Of a stretch of DNA of 5,732 bases, positions 1 through 5,732 are shown one piece after another; position 1 is the stretch's first letter, and every line of letters starts with the position of its first letter. A model generated the notes under the pieces. The model was given only the letters and a program-made list of their open reading frames with translations, did not search any database and had not been told where the DNA came from. The DNA is taken from positions 1-5,732 of the forward strand of contig CANHSW010000161.1 in NCBI GenBank assembly GCA_947463165.1, given 5' to 3'. Both the position numbers and the translations under genes were made by a program. Origin of the DNA: Cyanobacteriota bacterium (GTDB lineage: Bacteria > Cyanobacteriota > Cyanobacteriia > PCC-6307 > Cyanobiaceae).

Positions 1-661
1 CCAGGGTGGTGGCCAGGGCTGTACTGGCCACTCGAGCGCTCTGGCCTCGCCACCAGAGCCAGCGGCAGGACTGAACCAGCAGGATCGCGGCGGTGATCAC
101 CAGGGCGAGGCAGGCGGGTTCGAGCACCCGTTGGCCGGCCTGCTGCAGCAACAGGGCGGCGTCGGCTGGCGCGGCAGCCAGCACCTGGGGCCAGAGAGGC
201 ATCAAGCCGGTGGCGGCGATGGCGGCATCGGTGGCGGCGGTGCCCAGCAGGGAGCCCAGGTAGAGGGCACAGCCGAGCCGCCAGCGGCTGCGCAGACCGG
301 CCAAGGCCAAGGGCAGGGCGAAGGCTTCGATCGGCAGGTGCCAGATCGGATGCAGGCGGCACCAGCCCCAGAACAGGCAGCCAGCCAACCAACTGCCAGA
401 GAAGCCCACCAGCAGGGATCCGGCCTCGCGATACCAGCTGCGGGATTGTCTTTCCAGCAAGATGCCAGCCGTCAGCAGGGCGGCCGTGAACAGGGTGGCC
501 GTGACCGGCGCCAACCGCACCCAGGGGGCCTGCAGGAACACCGGCAGGGCCACCAGCAAGGCGCCGGCCAGCAGCTCAGCGTTGCGGCTAATGGTTGTCC
601 AAAGACCCAGCTCTGGAACCTGTAGCCGAGCGGCCAGTGGGCTGGGTGGTACCCCGATCAC
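1..661 (-). CDS. DUF3120 family integral membrane protein (3' end cut by window edge)
   Basis: The minus strand stays open from a GTG at 661-659 to the left edge, giving 220 residues with the C-terminus outside the window. The protein is hydrophobic, with likely membrane helices near residues 30-46, 53-69, 80-100, 112-123, 129-150 and 182-197. Its core carries the pattern I associate with DUF3120: LPVFLQAPWVRL (39-50), then GSWLAGCLFWGW (89-100), RLHPIWHLPIEAF (102-114) and RWRLGCALYLGSLLGTAATD (126-145). The family is known from cyanobacteria and has no assigned function; the conserved Trp, His and Glu in a membrane setting could bind a cofactor or lipid, which is speculation. An in-frame TAA lies just upstream, leaving only TTG (664-662) or GTG (661-659) as early starts. 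No Shine-Dalgarno motif is evident, so the exact start is uncertain. It is transcribed divergently from uppP. Confidence 0.85.
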   Translation of the reverse strand, partial: MIGVPPSPLAARLQVPELGLWTTISRNAELLAGALLVALPVFLQAPWVRLAPVTATLFTAALLTAGILLERQSRSWYREAGSLLVGFSGSWLAGCLFWGWCRLHPIWHLPIEAFALPLALAGLRSRWRLGCALYLGSLLGTAATDAAIAATGLMPLWPQVLAAAPADAALLLQQAGQRVLEPACLALVITAAILLVQSCRWLWWRGQSARVASTALATTL

Positions 662-690
662 CAAGGATGTGAATAAAGTTGAACAACCTT

Positions 691-721
691 AAGGGGCCGG
701 CTCGGCCAGCAGCGGCCCCTT
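691..721. repeat. GC-rich hairpin with perfect 9-bp stem in the divergent intergenic region
   Basis: AAGGGGCCG (691-699) is the exact reverse complement of CGGCCCCTT (713-721), with 13 nt between. The loop can pair further (GCT 700-702 with AGC 708-710), leaving a 2-nt bulge. No T-tract follows on either strand, so it is not a standard intrinsic terminator. It lies between the DUF3120 and uppP starts and could be a leader structure of either transcript. The right arm is shared with a second stem (717-773). Confidence 0.55.
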
Positions 722-773
722 GGCGATGCAGGGCGCCACCCAGGCGGCAGGGGCTGCTCCCCATGGCCAAGGG
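717..773. repeat. Second long inverted repeat, mutually exclusive with the 691-721 hairpin
   Basis: CCCTTGGC (717-724) is the exact reverse complement of GCCAAGGG (766-773). After one G-G mismatch (725/765) the pairing continues with ATG (726-728) and CAT (762-764), so 11 of 12 positions pair. Inside the loop lies a smaller GGGG-CTGCT-CCCC hairpin (750-762), which would compete with the inner three pairs. Bases 717-721 also form the right arm of the 691-721 hairpin, so the two folds exclude each other, as in attenuator-type leaders. This is a sequence observation; function is unknown. Confidence 0.45.
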
Positions 774-784
774 ACATAGGGTTT

Positions 785-814
785 GCAACAGATTTGTTCC
801 ATCACAAATGTTGC
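785..814. promoter_or_regulatory. Imperfect palindrome covering the proposed uppP start codon; possible operator or RNA hairpin
   Basis: ATTTGT (792-797) and ACAAAT (804-809) are exact inverted copies separated by 6 nt. They are flanked by GCAAC (785-789) and GTTGC (810-814), with a 2-nt bulge on the left. The ATG at 808-810 lies inside the right arm. The inner dyad has the arm-N6-arm geometry of CRP-type sites but not their consensus. It could be a DNA operator, or in RNA a weak A/U-rich stem masking the start codon. If uppP really starts further downstream (GTG 877), it would simply be a leader or promoter element. Confidence 0.4.
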
Positions 815-1713
815 CGCCGCTGAACTGCCTTGCAATCAGCGGCAGTGCCGCGGGGGCTGGGGCCTCTCTGACGCTGGTGGAGGCCTGCTGGCATGCCCTG
901 GTGCTCGGCATTGTTCAGGGCATAACTGAATTTTTGCCGATCAGCAGCACGGCCCATCTAAAGGTGGTGCCCATGGTGCTCGGCTGGGGCGATCCGGGGG
1001 TGGCGGTAACCGCCGTGATTCAGCTGGGCAGCATCGTGGCGGTGTTGGCCTATTTCCGTAGCGATCTCCAGGAGGTGATCGGGGCTGTGGGCAGCGCCGT
1101 TCGCGATGGCCGCTGGAGTGACCCGGGGGCAAGGCTTGGGGTGGCGATCGCCCTTGGCACCGTGCCGATCCTGCTGGCCGGTGTGGCGATCAAGCTCTGG
1201 GTCCCCAACTTTGAAAACTCGCCGTTGCGCAGCGTCACCTCCATCGCCATCGTCTCGATCGCCATGGCCTTGCTGCTGGCCCTGGCCGAGCTGGTGGGCC
1301 GCCGCCGCCGCCAACTGGAGCAGGTGATGCCCCGCGATGGGCTGCTGGTGGGGGTGGCTCAGATGCTGGCGATAGTGCCTGGGGTGTCCCGCTCTGGCAG
1401 CACCTTGACGGCCTCCCTGTTCGATGGCTGGAAGCGCCCGGCCGCCGCCCGCTTTTCTTTTCTGCTGGGGATCCCGGCGATCGTCCTGGCGGGGTTGGTC
1501 GAGCTCAAGGATGCGCTGCACAGCGATGCCGTTGGTGGGCCGATCCCGATGCTGGTGGGCGTTATCTCTGCCGCCCTGGTCTCCTGGTGGGCGATCGGCT
1601 GGTTGCTGCGTTTCCTGCAGAGCAACAGCACCTGGCTGTTCGTGGGCTACCGCCTCGTTTTCGGCTTGTCGATCTTGTTGTGGTTCCGCGGCCTGGATGC
1701 TGCCCCCCGCTGA
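808..1713 (+). CDS. uppP: Undecaprenyl-diphosphatase UppP (BacA family)
   Basis: This integral membrane phosphatase converts undecaprenyl diphosphate to undecaprenyl phosphate, recycling the lipid carrier of peptidoglycan and surface-glycan synthesis; overexpressed homologs give bacitracin resistance. From ATG 808 it has 301 residues. Both family signatures are present. The first is QGITEFLPISSTAHL (37-51), with the (E/Q)xxxE pair as Q37/E41, and S47 and H50 matching catalytic-site residues of the E. coli enzyme. The second is PGVSRSGST (191-199), with the conserved arginine at R195. Several hydrophobic helices fill the rest, and the C-terminus ends normally. E. coli UppP has 273 residues, so the N-terminus here is longer. 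ATG 808 has no Shine-Dalgarno motif and sits in a palindrome; GTG 877, giving MEACWHALVLG, is a credible alternative. The open frame extends up to a TTG at 679, but that segment lacks family similarity. It is probably first in a run of four co-directional genes. Confidence 0.95.
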   Translation: MLPPLNCLAISGSAAGAGASLTLVEACWHALVLGIVQGITEFLPISSTAHLKVVPMVLGWGDPGVAVTAVIQLGSIVAVLAYFRSDLQEVIGAVGSAVRDGRWSDPGARLGVAIALGTVPILLAGVAIKLWVPNFENSPLRSVTSIAIVSIAMALLLALAELVGRRRRQLEQVMPRDGLLVGVAQMLAIVPGVSRSGSTLTASLFDGWKRPAAARFSFLLGIPAIVLAGLVELKDALHSDAVGGPIPMLVGVISAALVSWWAIGWLLRFLQSNSTWLFVGYRLVFGLSILLWFRGLDAAPR

Positions 1714-1722
1714 GGGCTGGCT

Positions 1723-1729
1723 GGGGAGG
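1723..1729 (+). promoter_or_regulatory. Shine-Dalgarno-like GGGGAGG that favours the TTG 1737 start
   Basis: A purine-rich run, GGGGAGGGGGAGG (1723-1735), sits in the short gap after uppP. Its first GGAGG (1725-1729) ends 7 nt before an in-frame TTG at 1737, a normal ribosome-binding spacing. No comparable motif precedes the other candidate starts, GTG 1680 (inside uppP) and TTG 1779. This is the main reason for choosing 1737 as the start of the next gene. Confidence 0.4.
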
Positions 1730-1736
1730 GGGAGGT

Positions 1737-3242
1737 TTGCCAGCAGACTGGCTGTCAATCCCCCGCCTAGCGCAAGCCTTGTGGAAAGAACCCTCCGCCG
1801 GCCTGGCCGCTACGGCTTTGCCCCAGGACGCCTCGGATTGGCAGGCTGATTCCGCCAGGCCAGCTGAATCAGTCAGACCGGCTGAAGCGGCCGCCAGCCC
1901 GTCGCGGCCGATTCAGCCGGCGGTGGTGGTCTCGGTGGAGGCCGGTTCGCTGGGGGAGGACCTGGGCTTTGAGCCTGGGGATCGGCTGCTGAGCATCAAT
2001 GGTCAACGACCTCGCGATCTGATCGATCTGCAGGTTTTGGTCGCCGAGGAGTTTTTGCTGTTGGAGGTGGAGTCCGCCGATGGCAGCCTGCACAGCCTGG
2101 AGGTGGAGAAGGATTTCGATGACGGGCTGGGGCTGGGTTTCAGTGAGGCCCTCTTCGATGGGCTCAAGCAGTGCAACAACCACTGCCCGTTTTGTTTTAT
2201 CGATCAGCAGCCCCCCGGTCGCCGCCGCAGCCTCTATCTCAAGGACGACGACTACAGGCTCAGCTTTCTCTACGGCTCCTACCTAACCCTTACCAACCTC
2301 AGCGCCGCCGATTGGCAGCGCATTGAGCAGCAGCGCCTCTCACCTCTATACGTGTCGGTGCATGCCACCGATCCCGAGTTGCGCAGTCGCCTGCTGGTCA
2401 ATCCCCGGGCGGGGTTGATCCTGGAGCAGCTGCGCTGGTTTGCCGAGCGCCAGCTGCAGATTCATGCCCAGGTGGTGGTCTGTCCGGGGATCAACGACGG
2501 CGACGCCCTGGAGCAGAGCCTCAGGCAGCTCGCCGACTTTGGCTTGGGTGATTGGCCGGCGGTGTTGTCGGCGGCGGTGGTACCGGTGGGACTCACCCGT
2601 TTCCGCCCCGCTGGTGATGGCCTGCGGCCGCTGGATCGCGCCACTGCCCGGGCTGTGATCGAGCGGGTGGAGCCGCTGCAGTTGGAATTCCAGCGGCGGC
2701 AGGGCAGTCGCTTCGCCTGGCTGTCCGATGAGTGGTATCTCCTGGCCGGCCTGCCCCTGCCGGATCGCGGTGTTTATGAAGACTTCCCACAGCAGGAGAA
2801 CGGCGTTGGCAGCATTCGCGCCTTTCTCGAGGCCCTCGATGGGGTAACCCGCCACTTGCCTGCAGCCCTGCCGCAGCCCCGGCGGCTGAGTTGGGTGGTG
2901 GGCAAGCTGGTGGCGGAGGCCCTGGAGCCGGTGGTGGCGCGGTTGAACGCGGTGGCGGGATTGGAGTTGATCCTGCATGGCTTGCCCAGTCCCTACTGGG
3001 GGCAGCAGCAGGTGGTGACTGGCCTGCTCACCGGTTCCGACCTGTTGGCGGGCCTTGCTGACAAGGATCTGGGGGAGCAGGTGTTGCTCCCCAGCGTGAT
3101 GTTGCGCCAGGGGGAGCCGGTGTTTCTCGACGACCTCAGCCTGGCGGAGCTGGAGCGGAAGTTGCCTGTGCCGGTTCGTCTATTGGCTGATGCGGAGGAT
3201 TTGGTGGTGGCCTGTTTGGGCGAGTTGGGCAAACCTGCTTAA
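1737..3242 (+). CDS. Cyanobacterial PDZ/DUF512 Fe-S oxidoreductase, radical-SAM-like (TIGR03279-type), function unknown
   Basis: From TTG 1737 the protein has 501 residues and is expected to be cytosolic, with no signal peptide. Residues 1-58 are a poorly conserved Ala/Pro/Ser-rich extension. Residues about 62-125 look like a PDZ-type module (EAGSLGEDLGFEPGDRLLSI, 68-87). A cluster CNNHCPFC follows, with C146, C150 and C153 in the CX3CX2C spacing that binds a 4Fe-4S cluster in radical SAM enzymes, then KDDDYRLSFL (169-178). The C-terminal half is DUF512-like, with VTGLLTGSDLLAGL (427-440) and VFLDDL. The family is described as a predicted Fe-S oxidoreductase found across and restricted to cyanobacteria, with distant relatives in methanogens; its reaction is unknown. 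The start is uncertain: TTG 1779, giving MWKEPSAGL, would yield 487 residues, and GTG 1680 overlaps uppP. It follows uppP by 23 bp and precedes the tolC-like gene by 26 bp, so co-transcription is likely. Confidence 0.9.
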   Translation: MPADWLSIPRLAQALWKEPSAGLAATALPQDASDWQADSARPAESVRPAEAAASPSRPIQPAVVVSVEAGSLGEDLGFEPGDRLLSINGQRPRDLIDLQVLVAEEFLLLEVESADGSLHSLEVEKDFDDGLGLGFSEALFDGLKQCNNHCPFCFIDQQPPGRRRSLYLKDDDYRLSFLYGSYLTLTNLSAADWQRIEQQRLSPLYVSVHATDPELRSRLLVNPRAGLILEQLRWFAERQLQIHAQVVVCPGINDGDALEQSLRQLADFGLGDWPAVLSAAVVPVGLTRFRPAGDGLRPLDRATARAVIERVEPLQLEFQRRQGSRFAWLSDEWYLLAGLPLPDRGVYEDFPQQENGVGSIRAFLEALDGVTRHLPAALPQPRRLSWVVGKLVAEALEPVVARLNAVAGLELILHGLPSPYWGQQQVVTGLLTGSDLLAGLADKDLGEQVLLPSVMLRQGEPVFLDDLSLAELERKLPVPVRLLADAEDLVVACLGELGKPA

Positions 3243-3268
3243 GCTCTGCCCAACTCTTGAGATCTTGT

Positions 3269-4978
3269 GTGAAGCGCTCCCTGCTCGGTGCGGCCCTATT
3301 CAGCGTGCTGGGACTGCCTGCGCTGGCTGATTTCGCCCGTGCCCAGTCGGCGATGCCCGCAGCGCCCAGTTCCGGCGGTACCCAGGCGGTTAAGGGCGCA
3401 TCCAGCAACCAGAAATCCCAGCCTGCGCTGGTGCCCACGGCAGCGGTAATGCCCCTGGCTCCCCAGGTGAAGGGCGCCAGGCCCCGGGTCAATACCAAGG
3501 TGTTGGCACCGGCGGCCACCAGCTTGGCGCCGGGCTTGGAGAACCTGGCCTCTCCGCCGAGTCTCGGCCTGCCCGTCAAGCCCAGCCAGGTGCGCATTCA
3601 AGAGCTGCGGCCGATCAGCATGCGGCAAGCCGAAAACCTGGCCGAGGTGAACAATCCCAGCCTCAAGGTCGTTGCCAGCCAGGTGGAACAGGCCCAAAGC
3701 AACCTGAGGGCCCAGATCGCCCTTTGGTATCCCAGGTTGTCCTTGGGCTCCAGCGCCTTACCCAGCTACCAGGGCGGCGAGAGCTCCACGGCGAACCGCA
3801 ATACTCCACTCAGCCGCACCACCGCCAGCATTTGGCAGATGAATGCCACGCTGGAGGCCAGCTGGCGGCTGATCGATCCCAGCCGCACTCCCACCATTGC
3901 CGCAGCGCGCGATCAGTTTGAGAAGGCCAAGAATCAATATTTGATTGCCCTGCGTGATCTGCGCCTGCAGGTGGCCCAAACCTATCTGGATCTGCAGCAG
4001 GCCGACGATGGGGTGCGCATTGGTCAGGAGTCGGTGCGGGCTTCCCTGGTGAGCCTGCGGGATGCCAAGGCCCGTTTTCAGGCAGGTGTGGCTACCAAGT
4101 TGGAGGTGTTGCAGGCCGAAACCCAGTTGGCCCGCGATCAGCAGGTGCTCACCGGTTTTCTGTCCTCTCAGTCGATTAGCCGCCGCGTTTTGGCCTCCCA
4201 GCTGGATCTGCCCCAAACGATCACGCCCACGGCCAGCGATCCCTCGCTGGTGCTTGGAGTTTGGCGCCCCTCCCTGCAGGAGAGCATTGTGGCCGCCTAT
4301 GCCTTCCGCGAAGAACTAAATCAGGCATTGTTGGATATATCAATTGCCAATAGTGACGCCAATTCCCAGCTGGCCCAGTCCCAGCCGTTCTTGAGTATTG
4401 TGAATTCCTTGACTGCGGGCAGGTTTAATGGCTACCAAGGCCAAGCCCTGGGCCAGGATTTGTCTGGCCGATATGGTTGGAATACTGATAATACTATTCG
4501 CCTAGATTTTAGTTGGCAGTTATTTGATGGTGGGGCTGCTAATGCCCGCTATCGTCAGAATAAGCAGCTGGCCCAGGAGAACGTCTTTCGCTTTGCCGAT
4601 CGCCGCGATTCTATTCGCAGGGATGTGGAAGAAAGTTTCTACGAGCTAGAAAAGAACAACCGCAACATCACCACCACCGCCCAGGAGGTGCTCTCGGCTC
4701 GGGAGTCCCTGCGCTTGGCCCGCCTGCGTTTCCAGGCCGGCGTCACCACCCAGCGTGAAGTGGTCGACACCCAGAGAGATCTCACCCAGGCCGAGGTGCG
4801 CTATTCCAGCGCCATCTCCGATTACAACAAGCGGCTGGTGGAACTGCAACGACGCACCGGTCTAGATCAGATTGCCAGCTGTGATCTGCCCACCCTGCCA
4901 GTGAACAAGCCCGCGGGCTCTGCGGCCATTCCGGTGGAACCATCGCCTTTGATCCCCGGTTGTCGGGCGGGGCGCTGA
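3269..4978 (+). CDS. TolC-like outer-membrane efflux protein
   Basis: This is an outer-membrane channel subunit of the OEP/TolC family, which forms trimeric beta-barrel/alpha-tunnel conduits for type I secretion or RND efflux. From GTG 3269 it has 569 residues. It begins with a signal peptide (MKRSLLGAALFSVLGLPALA; cleavage after A20 or A25 is plausible). A Pro/Ala/Ser-rich linker runs to about 115, then two homologous OEP repeats follow. The internal duplication is visible in RFQAGVATKLEVLQAETQL (269-287) and RFQAGVTTQREVVDTQRDL (487-505). The N-terminal AENLAEVNNPSL and ALWYPRLSLG are also typical of the family. E. coli TolC is shorter (about 490 residues), and the linker explains much of the excess. 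The only two cysteines, C538 and C565, lie in the C-terminal tail. TTG 3257 is an alternative start but adds MRSC ahead of a good signal peptide. Codon use becomes AT-richer around 4309-4560. No partner ABC or membrane-fusion gene is in the window, so the substrate is unknown. Confidence 0.93.
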   Translation: MKRSLLGAALFSVLGLPALADFARAQSAMPAAPSSGGTQAVKGASSNQKSQPALVPTAAVMPLAPQVKGARPRVNTKVLAPAATSLAPGLENLASPPSLGLPVKPSQVRIQELRPISMRQAENLAEVNNPSLKVVASQVEQAQSNLRAQIALWYPRLSLGSSALPSYQGGESSTANRNTPLSRTTASIWQMNATLEASWRLIDPSRTPTIAAARDQFEKAKNQYLIALRDLRLQVAQTYLDLQQADDGVRIGQESVRASLVSLRDAKARFQAGVATKLEVLQAETQLARDQQVLTGFLSSQSISRRVLASQLDLPQTITPTASDPSLVLGVWRPSLQESIVAAYAFREELNQALLDISIANSDANSQLAQSQPFLSIVNSLTAGRFNGYQGQALGQDLSGRYGWNTDNTIRLDFSWQLFDGGAANARYRQNKQLAQENVFRFADRRDSIRRDVEESFYELEKNNRNITTTAQEVLSARESLRLARLRFQAGVTTQREVVDTQRDLTQAEVRYSSAISDYNKRLVELQRRTGLDQIASCDLPTLPVNKPAGSAAIPVEPSPLIPGCRAGR

Positions 4979-4982
4979 GCTG

Positions 4983-5732
4983 GTGAGCCAGCAAAGCGGT
5001 GCAGGCCTGGGTTTGTTGAACACCTTGAGGCTTGGGCTGTTTCAAGCCTGCCTGGGCTGTCTGGCGGTGATTTTTGCCGGCATGCTCAACCGGGTGATGA
5101 TCAGTGAGTTGGCCTTCCCCGGCCTGCTGGTGGGCGGTGCCCTGGCCTGTGAGCAATTTGTCGCCCCCGCTCGGATCTGGTTTGGCCAGATCTCCGACTC
5201 CCAGCCCCTGGCCGGTCGCCGGAGACTTCCTTATATCTGGATCGGCACGGCGGCGTTTTGCAGCCTGGCCGTGTTGTCGATTCCGTTGATCTTCCGGGTG
5301 GCGGCTCTGCTGGCCGCTGGCTCGAAGCTGGAGCTGGTGGCTGGAGTGCTGGCCCTATGCGGCCTGTTCGCCCTTTACGGCCTAGCCGTGTCCTTGGCCA
5401 CCACTCCCTATCTAGCCCTGGTGATCGATCGCACCAACGAACAGGAGCGACCCAGGGCCGTTGGTTTGATCTGGTGTCTGCTCTCTGTGGGGATTGTGGT
5501 TGGCGCCATTGCCATTGGCATCAGCCTGCGCAGCCTCGATGGAGTCACCGATCCCGCTCTTTTGCAGCCAGTGCTGTTCAACTTCATGCTGCGAGTTGCC
5601 CTGGTGGTGGGGCTGCTCACTTTCGTAGCCACCTTTGGCATGGAGCCAGATGCCCTGAAGCCAGACTGCATTAAGCCAGATGGCCTCCAGCCAGACTTAA
5701 TCAAGCCAGATGGCATCCAGCCACAAACGGCG
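4983..5732 (+). CDS. PucC/BCD-family MFS transporter, probable (bacterio)chlorophyll or light-harvesting assembly factor (3' end cut by window edge)
   Basis: The frame opens with GTG 4983, 4 bp after the tolC-like stop, and is still open at the right edge, giving 250 N-terminal residues. The N-terminus, LRLGLFQACLGCLAVIF (15-31) followed by AGMLNRVMISELAFPGLLVG (32-51), matches the PucC family. GQISDS (68-73) followed by GRRRLPYIWIG (78-88) is the MFS motif A region in the form typical of this family. Five or six membrane helices can be placed between residues 17 and 220. In purple bacteria PucC and LhaA assist light-harvesting complex assembly; cyanobacterial members are assumed to act on chlorophyll or antenna assembly in thylakoids, but this is not proven. 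Residues 221-250 are a Pro/Asp-rich pentapeptide tandem repeat where the central cytoplasmic loop between helices 6 and 7 should lie. No clear Shine-Dalgarno motif is seen, and the tight spacing suggests translational coupling. Confidence 0.9.
   Translation, partial: MSQQSGAGLGLLNTLRLGLFQACLGCLAVIFAGMLNRVMISELAFPGLLVGGALACEQFVAPARIWFGQISDSQPLAGRRRLPYIWIGTAAFCSLAVLSIPLIFRVAALLAAGSKLELVAGVLALCGLFALYGLAVSLATTPYLALVIDRTNEQERPRAVGLIWCLLSVGIVVGAIAIGISLRSLDGVTDPALLQPVLFNFMLRVALVVGLLTFVATFGMEPDALKPDCIKPDGLQPDLIKPDGIQPQTA
5643..5732 (+). repeat. In-frame 15-bp tandem repeat, six degenerate units, in the pucC-like gene
   Basis: Six consecutive 15-nt units begin at 5643, 5658, 5673, 5688, 5703 and 5718. 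They encode EPDAL, KPDCI, KPDGL, QPDLI, KPDGI and QPQTA. The nucleotide core is AGCCAGAY in the first five units and degrades in the sixth; the third and fifth units are nearly identical. Each unit is five codons, so copy-number change keeps the reading frame. The array reaches the window edge and may continue. Confidence 0.8.

Noticed and set aside
131..625. Plus-strand open frame rich in Gln and Gly
   Set aside because: It is the antisense shadow of the DUF3120 gene. Its composition is the artefact expected opposite Leu- and Ala-rich membrane codons, and it has no recognisable domain.
691..721. Rho-independent terminator
   Set aside because: The stem is strong, but no T-tract follows on either strand, and no gene ends next to it.
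679..807. N-terminal extension of uppP from TTG 679
   Set aside because: The 43 added residues are Arg/Pro/Ala-rich, resemble no UppP N-terminus, and come from the hairpin-rich intergenic DNA.
662..807. NtcA-type site or clear sigma-70 promoter in the divergent region
   Set aside because: No GTA-N8-TAC was seen, and the AT-rich patches near 670-685 and 781-812 give only weak -10/-35 matches, so no promoter is called.
1144..1151. HIP1 octamer GCGATCGC
   Set aside because: Only one copy was noticed in the window, inside uppP. It fits a cyanobacterial origin but is not a useful local feature.
1587..1736. N-terminal extension of the Fe-S protein from GTG 1587 or GTG 1680
   Set aside because: The extension mostly reads the uppP coding sequence in another frame and gives residues without family similarity. 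A ribosome-binding motif supports TTG 1737 instead.
958..1758. Long minus-strand open frame (266 codons) rich in Gln, His and Asp
   Set aside because: It lies opposite uppP, which has clear catalytic motifs. The composition is that of an antisense frame of a GC-rich membrane protein gene.
5258..5674. Overlapping plus-strand open frame of 138 codons
   Set aside because: It overlaps the PucC-like gene in another frame and has no recognisable motif. The PucC frame shows clear family signatures throughout.
5643..5732. CRISPR array or intergenic satellite
   Set aside because: Units are 15 bp with no spacers and stay in the reading frame of the transporter gene, so this is a coding repeat.

Overview
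The window looks like chromosomal DNA from a GC-rich unicellular cyanobacterium of the Cyanobium/Synechococcus type. Three things point there: a DUF3120 membrane protein and a PDZ-DUF512 iron-sulfur protein, both families known essentially from cyanobacteria; an MFS protein of the PucC (BCD) family; and strongly GC-biased third codon positions. The species call is inference. No RNA gene, insertion sequence, CRISPR array or phage gene was seen.

Layout. Positions 1-661 carry a minus-strand DUF3120 gene whose 3' end is cut by the window edge. Positions 662-807 form a divergent intergenic region that is unusually rich in inverted repeats. Two hairpins at 691-721 and 717-773 share bases, and an imperfect palindrome at 785-814 runs over the proposed uppP start codon. 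From there four plus-strand genes follow with small gaps: uppP (808-1713), a cyanobacterial PDZ/DUF512 Fe-S oxidoreductase (1737-3242), a TolC-like outer-membrane efflux protein (3269-4978), and a PucC/BCD-family transporter (4983 to beyond the right edge). The gaps are about 23, 26 and 4 bp, with no terminator-like structure between the genes, so one transcript is plausible. There is no gene-free stretch longer than 300 bases.

Functions. uppP recycles the undecaprenyl carrier for cell-wall and surface-polysaccharide synthesis. The TolC-like protein provides an outer-membrane exit channel. The PucC-like protein belongs to a family linked to (bacterio)chlorophyll or light-harvesting complex assembly. 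The DUF3120 and PDZ-DUF512 proteins have no established role. The genes share an envelope/thylakoid-membrane theme, but the sequence alone does not show that they form one pathway.

The most unusual items are a six-unit 15-bp in-frame tandem repeat in the likely central cytoplasmic loop of the PucC-like transporter, the nested alternative hairpins and start-codon palindrome ahead of uppP, and the orphan Fe-S enzyme. No clear new multi-gene system is visible.
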